Origin: Algoriphagus sp. Y33
Lineage (GTDB): Bacteria; Bacteroidota; Bacteroidia; Cytophagales; Cyclobacteriaceae
Direction: 5' to 3'
Assembly (NCBI RefSeq): GCF_014838715.1
Contig: NZ_CP061947.1
Coordinates: forward strand, 3,348,001-3,412,000
DNA: 64,000 nt
Position numbers and translations under genes: made by a program. Each line of letters opens with the position of its first letter. Within the stretch, counting starts at the first letter, position 1. This document shows positions 44,882-52,552 of the stretch, one piece after another. The notes under the pieces were generated by a model. That model made no database searches. It was not told the DNA's origin and was given only the letters and a program-made list of their open reading frames with translations.

Positions 44882-45166
44882 ATGAAAGAAGCATTGGAGG
44901 AATTTATGGCAGGGATTGAGAAAGATCCCAGAATATGCCTTTCCCATATCGGGGTTTTCTCCGTGCTGCTTCATGCACGTGAAGAATATGGAGGTACTGA
45001 ACCCTTTCCAATAAAACGGGAAGAGCTGATGAAAGCTGCTAAGATATCCAGCACAGCCACCTACTTCAAAATCATCCGGCAACTCCATGAGTATGGCTAC
45101 ATATGCTACCTGCCAACGTTCAACCGTATGAGTCAAAGTCGGGTCGCATTAGCTAAAGAACCTTAA
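44882..45166 (+). CDS. Small winged-helix protein
   Basis: A 94-residue protein: SHIGVFSVLLHAREEYGG, PFPIKREELMKAAKISSTATYFKIIRQL, HEYGYICYLPTF. This reads as a helix-turn-helix with a wing. It is a relative of the gene at 45478 (both have PF-I-R-E/K-M, TY-K-I and a YG/RG-turn before the strand). Likely DNA binding, possibly control of the ICE. A start codon follows the AAAAAAGC region at about 44870. Confidence 0.7.
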   Translation: MKEALEEFMAGIEKDPRICLSHIGVFSVLLHAREEYGGTEPFPIKREELMKAAKISSTATYFKIIRQLHEYGYICYLPTFNRMSQSRVALAKEP

Positions 45167-45207
45167 AGTAACCAAGCCTAAGTCAATTCAATTTCAATTC
45201 CAAGACC

Positions 45208-45465
45208 ATGGAAACCATCACTAAAGAAGATTTGGAAACCTTACGATTTCAGCTATTTGCAGATCTCAAAAAATTACTGGAAAAACCAACTGAGAATAAA
45301 CCAAACGAAAAGGAATGGCTAAGAAGCCGGGATGTAAAAAAAATGCTGAGTATTTCCGATGCAGCCTTACAGAATTTACGGATTCGGGGACTATTGCATC
45401 CTGTTAAAATCTCAGGCCTCTATTACTACAAATCCGAAGAGTTGAAATCTTTATTCAAACAATAA
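45208..45465 (+). CDS. Excisionase-type helix-turn-helix protein
   Basis: An 85-residue protein with the MerR-like/HTH_17 pattern common to ICE excision or regulatory proteins: EWLRSRDVKKMLSISDAALQNLRIRGLLHPVKISGLYYYKSEEL. It lies 41 bases after the first winged-helix gene and 12 bases before the second, so these three form one operon. Bacteroidota ICEs use such proteins (Xis-like) to control excision. No integrase is next to it here. Confidence 0.8.
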   Translation: METITKEDLETLRFQLFADLKKLLEKPTENKPNEKEWLRSRDVKKMLSISDAALQNLRIRGLLHPVKISGLYYYKSEELKSLFKQ

Positions 45466-45477
45466 AAGTAACCAGTT

Positions 45478-45771
45478 ATGAAAGTTCTCCAAATGGAATA
45501 TTACGTGGATAGAATCGTAAAAGAAAGGGATATCAAACCAACGCGGGTATCCGTTTTTTTAGCCATGCTACAACTCTGGAAAGAGCAGAAACGCTGCAAT
45601 CCTTTTCAGATCTCCAGACGCAAAATCATGAAACTATCTGGAGTAAAAAGTATTGTTACCTATCATAAATGTATCTCCGAATTAAAAGATCGAGGGTTAG
45701 TAGAATATAATCCTTCTTATCATCCGAAATTGGGAAGTGGGGTGAAATTGAAGTGCATAAAGGAAAACTAA
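45478..45771 (+). CDS. Small winged-helix protein (paralogue)
   Basis: A 97-residue protein: TRVSVFLAMLQLWKEQKR, NPFQISRRKIMKLSGVKSIVTYHKCI, SELKDRGLVEYNPSYHPKLGSGVKL. It is a paralogue of the 94-residue protein at 44882. Together they flank the excisionase-like gene. Probably DNA-binding and tied to replication or excision of the element. It is the last recognisable ICE gene on the right side. Confidence 0.7.
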   Translation: MKVLQMEYYVDRIVKERDIKPTRVSVFLAMLQLWKEQKRCNPFQISRRKIMKLSGVKSIVTYHKCISELKDRGLVEYNPSYHPKLGSGVKLKCIKEN

Positions 45772-46166
45772 AAAACATTATCCAAAACTCCAAGAGACAC
45801 TAACCTTCCTTTCGAAACTACATTTTATAAAAAAATTAATCCATCTCCGTAGGAACAAAGTTTAGGTTGAGCGGATTACTTACTAGATAAAAAATCTAAT
45901 ATTCTTTAATAATTAAGACACTGTTTTTTGTGGAAATTCTTTCAACAGCTTATTTATTTCCATGGGTACAGTTTCAAATTTATTTAACAAATTGAAATTT
46001 CACCTTTTCGCTGGAATCAAATTATTCAGTATAAACTTCAGAGACATAGAGGCAAATTGAATTATGACAAAAGGGTTATTTGATCGCAAGTTTGAATCTA
46101 TATTAGAGGAACATGTTATTTGGGTAAACAAACTTCTATCCTTTTTTAAGTGAAAATATCCATCCT
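45772..46166. other. Gap between ICE genes and the PepSY gene
   Basis: 395 AT-rich bases with no supported gene. No tRNA piece or clear direct repeat marks an ICE end here. The region could hold the element boundary, but nothing in the sequence fixes it. Confidence 0.3.
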
Positions 46167-47228
46167 CTATTTTTTTAACTTATGAATTTCCCAACCAGAA
46201 ACCAGCAAAACTAAAGGGATAAATCCTGATATAAACACTAAAAAACGACCAACTTTCCCTCCTATTTCACCAATATGGATGGGATAGAATTGACCGGCCG
46301 TTTGTAAGCTTAAGGGATCATTAGGAAAATCTGATAGTGTAAAGACGCTTCCATCTTGATGCAACTCTATTTCCTTGGTTTTTCTTAGTCCTGTTTGAAT
46401 TTCCCGACGCTCTATCAATCTTATTTTATATTTCCCATTCCCATCCACAGGAAAATATATGGCTCGAATGAAGTAAGTTTCATCATAATGAGTTAAGTAT
46501 TCACCAAATGAACGATAAGACGGTATGCTATGATCTACGTACATTTGATTTACTTTTTCAGGCAAATCAAAAACCTGCATGACTTCTTTGTAAGAAGAAT
46601 TGTAGGTAAAATATGCACCTGAGAAAGCCATAAATCCTAATGGAAGGAAGAAGAAAATTCCCAGGACTTTATGCAAATCATAATTAAAAAGTCTTTTTGG
46701 CGAATTCCATTTCAGCTTAAATCCACTTGACACCTTTTTTCCATAGATATCCCACCAAATTTTCAATCCAGACATTAAAAGGAGGAAAACAAAAATCAAG
46801 GCGCTGGTACCGATGATATATTTACCATAATCGGCTATTCCCAAGGTCCTGTGGTAAATCAATAATTTTTCGAAAAATTTAATTGAATTCGATTTTTCAC
46901 CAAGATACGTACCCGAATAAGGATGAAAATACTCCGTTTTTCCATCTTTAAAATCGATTGAAATAGTTTGCTGCTCTCTATAAGGCAAATGGATTTGACT
47001 GATTTCCCCTCCCCTTTCTTCAATCAGGGACTTCACCGTATTCAACAGCCAACTCTCATCAAATTCCTCCTTTTGCTGGATTTCCAATAAATCAGAATTT
47101 AAAAATGCGGAAATTTCGGGCTGCCATACATACATGGAACCTGTTAAACCCGAGAATGATGCAATCAATCCGCAAGTTATTCCTAACCAGAGATGGAGTT
47201 TTCTATTGAATTTCTGGAAGCGTGTCAA
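46167..47228 (-). CDS. PepSY-associated inner-membrane protein (putative iron-uptake reductase)
   Basis: A 353-residue protein with four transmembrane helices: LWLGITCGLIASFSGLTGSMYVW (about 12-35), YIIGTSALIFVFLLLMSGLKIWW (about 137-159), LGIFFFLPLGFMAFSGAYFTY (about 190-210) and FLVFISGFIPLVLLVSGWEI (about 328-347). The RKLHLWLG start and LHKVLG block are hallmarks of PepSY_TM proteins, thought to reduce or release iron from siderophores at the inner membrane. It lies 81 bases after the TonB receptor gene on the same strand. Confidence 0.9.
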   Translation of the reverse strand: MTRFQKFNRKLHLWLGITCGLIASFSGLTGSMYVWQPEISAFLNSDLLEIQQKEEFDESWLLNTVKSLIEERGGEISQIHLPYREQQTISIDFKDGKTEYFHPYSGTYLGEKSNSIKFFEKLLIYHRTLGIADYGKYIIGTSALIFVFLLLMSGLKIWWDIYGKKVSSGFKLKWNSPKRLFNYDLHKVLGIFFFLPLGFMAFSGAYFTYNSSYKEVMQVFDLPEKVNQMYVDHSIPSYRSFGEYLTHYDETYFIRAIYFPVDGNGKYKIRLIERREIQTGLRKTKEIELHQDGSVFTLSDFPNDPLSLQTAGQFYPIHIGEIGGKVGRFLVFISGFIPLVLLVSGWEIHKLKK

Positions 47229-47309
47229 TCTGATTTCTTAATAACAAAACCCAAAGCTTAATAGGCTCTGGGTTGAATTAAAACATACTTGTTGTTTATC
47301 AATTTCTGT

Positions 47310-49691
47310 TTAGAAATTGTATTGAAGGCTTAACTTCGCATTGATTCCTTCCCCTGTTCCAGAAAAAGTCTTTAAAGGAGCTGCCCATTGTGATCTGGCT
47401 GGCAAATAAAACTCATTCAACAAATTATTGATAGCCAAAGAAAGGCCTAGATTTTCTAGCATTTGATAGTTAGCAGACCAATTTACAAGAGTATATCCTT
47501 CTACTGGAAACTGGGTATGTCTATAGGTATAATTTCCGGCTCCATCCAGATATGGATCAAATCGATCTCTATCTCCCAAAGAGGTCATCCGAAGTGAGGT
47601 ACTGATTTTATCACTTGGGTTGTAGGTAACATAGGCTGTCAATTTGGGAGCATTAATGACATCACCGCCAAGGTAGGTTAAGGTGCTTCCACTGCCAGTA
47701 CTTTTGTTGACCCCTTCAACATAAGAATAGCTCACTCCCAATAGTAGTTTACTGTCAAAAGCTCTATAGTCCAATGCAACTTCAGCCCCATAGATATTCT
47801 GTGGCTGTTTTGAGGGAACAAAGGAATTAATGGATTCGTCAAATACCACCCCGGTACCCAAATTTGACGTACTATAATATCCCACTGCCTCCAGTTTGAA
47901 ATTATTGAACATGGAAGTAAACCCAAATTCAAAATTCTCAGTCACGGCCGGCTCGAGCTGAATATCGTTGATATTGGATGCCGTAGCAGATCTCAAAACA
48001 GAGCCTAAATCAGAGATAGAGAAACCCTGAGAATAACTAACATATGGAATAAATTCCTGATGCTTAATAAATCTAAGCCCTGCGTTAAATGATAGGTTAT
48101 TAAACCCAATGACCCCTCCTTCGACTGCTACTGAAGGAGTAAAATTACCGTCGCTAAGGGCAGAATATGGAAGGGTATTATAATCATCAATATTCAATCG
48201 CATATCATCATACCTCATCCCAACTTTAAGCACCCAATCTTGGTCAAATTTGACGGTAGATTGCAAATACGGAGCCCAACTGAACATATCAATATTGGGA
48301 ACCCATAATCTACCATCAAGAAGACCTTGGTTCGTTTTGTCATTCAATAAATCCAGACCATAAATTAAAGTAATGTTTGTGGAGCCTTTGGTTGGGATAT
48401 TAGAGGTGAAATTTGGTCTGATACCGAATTTTTCTGCATTGATCACAGATTGCCCTCCATTCTCGAATTTGTCTGAATAAAAGAACACATTTTTGGTGTT
48501 CTGATAATATAGATCGGTGGCAAAATCGGTGGAACCTCTAAAAATCGAGTAATAATTATACGTTAACTGTCCATTGATCAATTTTGAGCCAGTTGGTTCC
48601 TCTCCTTCAATGGATCCCTCGACTCCGTATCCTGGAGTTAAGGTATAATCACCATTCTCCTGTACCTCAAAACTCGCTGGAACAGGTATAAAAGGAGTGT
48701 CCTGACGTGAATTATAAATATTCCCTCCCAAAGTAATTGACTGTTTATCTGATAGCTGATAGTCAATTTTCGCTAATCCGGTTACGATTTGGGTATTATC
48801 CAATCCATAAGTTGGCAGGATCACATCACCATTTGCATCGTATTTATTTCCAGTTTGTTCAAAACTACCACTTACTAAATAGCTGAATTTATCCAATTTT
48901 CCTTTTAGGGATTGGTAAACCCCATATCCCAATGCATCCTTGGTTTTAGCTAAATTGGACGTGCCCCACAGACTTGTGGTGCCTTCGATTTTTCTTGAAG
49001 CATTCGGTCTTTTGGTAATGTAGTTGATAAACCCTCCGTTTCCTCCGTTACCAAAAATTGAAGTAGCTCCTTTGATCACTTCTACTCTGCTAATATCCAA
49101 AGGACTGACAGATTTGATTCCGAGTTGCCCATTTCTCAAAGGTGAAGATTGGGGAATCCCGTCGACCATTACCAATAGGGAACGACCTCTCAATGTTTGC
49201 CCCCAGTTGGAAAAAGTACCTGTGGAAACACCCAAACCTGGAACCGTAAATTCCAGAATTTCACTGATATTACTTGTAGATTGACTCAGGTCTTCCAACT
49301 GTTTTTCATTCACAACAGTAACGGAAGCGGGGATTTCCGAAAGAAATTCTGAATGCCTGCTCGCAGACACGACTATTTCATTTAGGTTGGCTAGATCTTC
49401 CATAAGAACCTGAAACCACTCTAACTTTCCTTCACCATCAACTGAAATTTCCACTACTTCTGTCAAATAACCGATCATACTGAATGAAACCTTGTACGTT
49501 CCTTTGTCCAATCCTGCTATTTCAAATTTACCAGTATGGTCCGAGACTGCTCCTTTTTGCAAAGATTGGACATAAACACTAACCCCAATAAGTGGCTGAT
49601 CCTTTTGATCGGTTATTTTTCCAGTTAAGACAGATTGGGAGAAAGCGCTAATTGAGAATAATATCGCAACTATTGTTAAACAGTATTTCAT
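47310..49691 (-). CDS. TonB-dependent receptor (siderophore-type)
   Basis: A 793-residue outer-membrane receptor. Signal peptide (LTIVAILFSISAFSQS), a CarboxypepD_reg-like domain (GKITDQKDQPLIGVSVYV), a plug (LNEIVVSASRHSEF, VVNEKQLEDLSQ, VIKGATSIFGNGGNGGFINYITKRP) and a 22-strand type barrel ending ...GINAKLSLQYNF. The NYITKRP plug block and the PepSY partner downstream fit a ferric-siderophore receptor. Substrate is not known. No Fur box was recognised with confidence upstream. Confidence 0.92.
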   Translation of the reverse strand: MKYCLTIVAILFSISAFSQSVLTGKITDQKDQPLIGVSVYVQSLQKGAVSDHTGKFEIAGLDKGTYKVSFSMIGYLTEVVEISVDGEGKLEWFQVLMEDLANLNEIVVSASRHSEFLSEIPASVTVVNEKQLEDLSQSTSNISEILEFTVPGLGVSTGTFSNWGQTLRGRSLLVMVDGIPQSSPLRNGQLGIKSVSPLDISRVEVIKGATSIFGNGGNGGFINYITKRPNASRKIEGTTSLWGTSNLAKTKDALGYGVYQSLKGKLDKFSYLVSGSFEQTGNKYDANGDVILPTYGLDNTQIVTGLAKIDYQLSDKQSITLGGNIYNSRQDTPFIPVPASFEVQENGDYTLTPGYGVEGSIEGEEPTGSKLINGQLTYNYYSIFRGSTDFATDLYYQNTKNVFFYSDKFENGGQSVINAEKFGIRPNFTSNIPTKGSTNITLIYGLDLLNDKTNQGLLDGRLWVPNIDMFSWAPYLQSTVKFDQDWVLKVGMRYDDMRLNIDDYNTLPYSALSDGNFTPSVAVEGGVIGFNNLSFNAGLRFIKHQEFIPYVSYSQGFSISDLGSVLRSATASNINDIQLEPAVTENFEFGFTSMFNNFKLEAVGYYSTSNLGTGVVFDESINSFVPSKQPQNIYGAEVALDYRAFDSKLLLGVSYSYVEGVNKSTGSGSTLTYLGGDVINAPKLTAYVTYNPSDKISTSLRMTSLGDRDRFDPYLDGAGNYTYRHTQFPVEGYTLVNWSANYQMLENLGLSLAINNLLNEFYLPARSQWAAPLKTFSGTGEGINAKLSLQYNF

Positions 49692-50070
49692 TTTTATTTA
49701 GACTTATTACAAATAGGACGCAAATCTATAGTCGGAAATTTAATTAACAAACCTTAACCCTAATTATATGAGAGTAAAAAGACTAACGACCTGTTGATCA
49801 GTAGATTTAATGTGATTTTATTAAAAACAAAAAATAAGGCCTCAACTTAGGTTTGAGCTAGGATCTCGGGGGAGTAAAAAAATTGGGTTTCTGAAATATA
49901 ATCGTTCGTTTGGCAAATACATCACAAGTACACCAAACTACTTTAATCCATCAATTAAGTGCAAATATTTGCAAGATGATCATTTCTCTTTCCCAGTTTC
50001 CACGGGTTTTCAATCCTTTATACCATCCCAATTCTAAATTCCTTCCAAATTCAATGCTTATTTTGAACCC
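49692..50070. other. Divergent promoter gap between TonB receptor and two-component genes
   Basis: 379 AT-rich bases between two divergent transcription units, so promoters for both should be here. I see no strong hairpin and no clear Fur-like palindrome. TTATTTTG at 50052-50059 could be a variant -7 element for the response regulator gene. Confidence 0.35.
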
Positions 50071-50745
50071 ATGAAAATCCTGGTAATAGAAGATCAGCAA
50101 GAGTTGGCAAGGGATATCGTCAATTATCTCTCAGAGGAAGAATATCGATGTGAGACTGCCAACGATTTTGCTTCGGCAAAAGAAAAAGTGAGTCTGTATC
50201 AATATGACTGTATTTTACTTGATCTGATGCTGCCAGGTGGAGACGGATTTGAAATTTTGGAGCATCTGCGAAGCCAGAATAAGCAGGATGGGGTAATTAT
50301 CATTTCTGCTAAAAATACGCTTGAAGATAAAATCAAAGGGTTGAATATCGGTGCGGACGACTATTTGGCAAAGCCATTTCACCATTCCGAGTTGGCAGCC
50401 AGAATTCACTCGGTCATACGCAGGAAGCAATTCGATCCCTCAAATTTGATAATACAGAAAGAAATCAAAATTGATTTGCTTTCTAAAACTGTTCAAATTG
50501 GTAAAAACACTATCGTTTTGACGAAGAAAGAGTATGATTTACTTTTATTTTTTATTGGGAATAAAAACAGGGTATTGTCAAAAAGTGCTTTGGCAGAGCA
50601 TCTTTCAGGTGACTTGGCCGATATGTTTGACAGTCATGATTTCGTCTATGCCCATGTGAAAAATCTCAAAAAGAAGCTCAACGAGCAGGGGTACGGGGGA
50701 TACCTTAAAACAATCTATGGAACAGGTTATAAATGGGAAATATGA
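50071..50745 (+). CDS. OmpR/PhoB-family response regulator
   Basis: A 224-residue regulator. The receiver domain has the acidic pocket E7-D8, phospho-acceptor Asp51 in CILLDLMLPGGDG, and the conserved lysine in YLAKPFHHSEL. The C-terminal winged helix (about 130-224) shows LTKKEYDLLLFFIGNKNRVLS and HVKNLKKKLNEQG, ending IYGTGYKWE. It is activated by the histidine kinase downstream, with which it overlaps by 13 bases. The operon that follows (PepSY-like, outer-membrane barrel, glycosyltransferases) is its likely target. Confidence 0.95.
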   Translation: MKILVIEDQQELARDIVNYLSEEEYRCETANDFASAKEKVSLYQYDCILLDLMLPGGDGFEILEHLRSQNKQDGVIIISAKNTLEDKIKGLNIGADDYLAKPFHHSELAARIHSVIRRKQFDPSNLIIQKEIKIDLLSKTVQIGKNTIVLTKKEYDLLLFFIGNKNRVLSKSALAEHLSGDLADMFDSHDFVYAHVKNLKKKLNEQGYGGYLKTIYGTGYKWEI

Positions 50746-52031
50746 CAAAACTGCTTGATAAACCCTTCAAAGCATTCACTATTTATGCCTTGGTCATTTT
50801 GCTTATAAGCATACCTGTTTACTTTTTGGTAGTGGACTGGATTTGGGTGACTGAAATCGACGACAATCATGAAATCATCATGGAGCGAATTGAAAATCGA
50901 TTTGAGCAAGCCCATGTTTCGGAAGTTGATTTGGAAACCATCCTAACTACATGGAACACGCTCCAGCCCAATTCAACTATAAAACCCATTGCTGGAAATT
51001 TTTCAGATAAAGACAGCATTTATGAAGTCACAAAATTCAATGAATACGAATCGGAATGGGACCGCTTTCGAGGTTTACAAACAGTTATTTTTATCAATCA
51101 AAAGCCCTATCAATTAAACATTGAAACCAATGTAGAAGAGGCTTACGAGACCATCTTTGCGATTGGCTTAGTGACCGTAGTGCTTTATGGACTGCTGGTT
51201 TTTGGCTTTATCCAGCTTAATCGAAAAATATCCAAAAATGTCTGGAAGCCTTTTGACATCACCTTGACTAAGCTGAAATCATTTGATCTGAGTAGCGGCA
51301 AGGCAATAACATTCGAGGTAAGTGATATAGAGGAATTCGAAACATTGAATCAGACAATAGCTAAGCTGATTTCCGAAAATATCAATGCTTACAACCAGCA
51401 AAAGGCTTTTGTAGCCAACGCTTCACATGAACTGCAAACTCCAATTGCCTTATTGAAATCCAAATTGGATATGCTCCTTCAGGATGAAAAGTTCGGTGAA
51501 ACCCAATCAGAACTGGTCAATGCCATTCAGGTTCCGCTCGCAAGACTTACCCGCGTGAATAAGAATTTGCTTTTATTGGCCAGGATAGACAACAGTCATT
51601 TTTCGGATATCACTGATATAAATTTTGCCGTGAAAGTTGAAAAAAGTGAAGAGCTGCTGCAGGATTATATTTCTGAAAAGAAATTGACCTTACTTAAAAA
51701 TGAATGGGGGCTTTGTGTGTTTCAGTGTAGCCAATTCTTAGCCGAAACATTAATCAACAACTTGCTTTCCAATGCGATTAGGCATACTTCCGATAATGGT
51801 GAAGTCATGGTAGAATGGGATACTTATGGCTTTTCATTTAAAAATTCAGGCAAGGAGGCGCTAAATCAGGAGCTTCTCTTCAAGCGTTTTTCTATCTCAA
51901 CTACGGAGACTACAAGCAGCGGATTGGGTTTGGCCATCGTGAAAGAGATCTGCAAGCAAAATGGCTGGGAAGTCAGCTACGAATTTTCTGATTTTTTCCA
52001 TGTTTTTTCTGTTCGCCTCGGCAAATTCTAA
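50733..52031 (+). CDS. Sensor histidine kinase
   Basis: A 432-residue membrane kinase. Two transmembrane helices (about 14-36 and 140-160) enclose a short periplasmic sensor of about 100 residues. The H-box is FVANASHELQTPIALL (phospho-His232). The N-box is LINNLLSNAIRHT and the G-box is SSGLGLAIVKEICKQNGW. It is probably partner to the overlapping response regulator. A short periplasmic domain of this size resembles QseC/PmrB-type kinases that sense ions or envelope stress. The signal is not determined. Confidence 0.93.
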   Translation: MGNMTKLLDKPFKAFTIYALVILLISIPVYFLVVDWIWVTEIDDNHEIIMERIENRFEQAHVSEVDLETILTTWNTLQPNSTIKPIAGNFSDKDSIYEVTKFNEYESEWDRFRGLQTVIFINQKPYQLNIETNVEEAYETIFAIGLVTVVLYGLLVFGFIQLNRKISKNVWKPFDITLTKLKSFDLSSGKAITFEVSDIEEFETLNQTIAKLISENINAYNQQKAFVANASHELQTPIALLKSKLDMLLQDEKFGETQSELVNAIQVPLARLTRVNKNLLLLARIDNSHFSDITDINFAVKVEKSEELLQDYISEKKLTLLKNEWGLCVFQCSQFLAETLINNLLSNAIRHTSDNGEVMVEWDTYGFSFKNSGKEALNQELLFKRFSISTTETTSSGLGLAIVKEICKQNGWEVSYEFSDFFHVFSVRLGKF

Positions 52032-52090
52032 ATGTCTTCTAAATCTCATGTGACTTTTGGGTAATCATATTTTACTAACCCAAATTTCAA

Positions 52091-52552
52091 ATGAACAAGT
52101 CCCTATCAATTTTATCGATTGGCATATTGCTATCAGCAGGAGCCTGTGCCCAAGGGCATTCTGAAAAAGACGTCCCTGTAGCTGTCAAATCAGCTTTCTC
52201 ACAGAAATTTCCCGATGCAAAAAAAGTGAGCTGGGACATGGAATCTGCCACCGAATGGGAAGCGGAATTCAAACTCGATGGTAAAGAATACTCCGCCAAT
52301 TTTTTAACAGACGGAACATGGCAGGAGACCGAGCATGAGATCAAAACAACTGAAATCCCAGAATCCATCAAACAAATCCTAGCTCAGGATTTCGCAGGCT
52401 TCAAAATCGAAGAAGCGGAAATTTCTGAAAAATCGGATGCAAGCGTCTATGAAGTGGCAGTAGAAAAAGGAGAAGAAGAATGGGAATTGGTATTTGACAC
52501 CAACGGGAAATTATTGGAAAAGAAAGCGATCGAAGAAGACGATGAAGATTAA
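52091..52552 (+). CDS. PepSY-like periplasmic protein
   Basis: A 153-residue exported protein with a signal peptide ending in GACAQ (possible lipobox GAC). Two PepSY-like repeats: VPVAVKSAFSQKFPDAKKVSW ... EWEAEFKLDGKEYSANF and IPESIKQILAQDFAGFKIEE ... YEVAVEKGEEEWELVFDTNGKLL. Such small BLIP/PepSY-like proteins are common next to two-component systems in Bacteroidota. A role in holding or sensing a periplasmic ligand is likely. The 3' end overlaps the next gene by 11 bases. Confidence 0.85.
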   Translation: MNKSLSILSIGILLSAGACAQGHSEKDVPVAVKSAFSQKFPDAKKVSWDMESATEWEAEFKLDGKEYSANFLTDGTWQETEHEIKTTEIPESIKQILAQDFAGFKIEEAEISEKSDASVYEVAVEKGEEEWELVFDTNGKLLEKKAIEEDDED

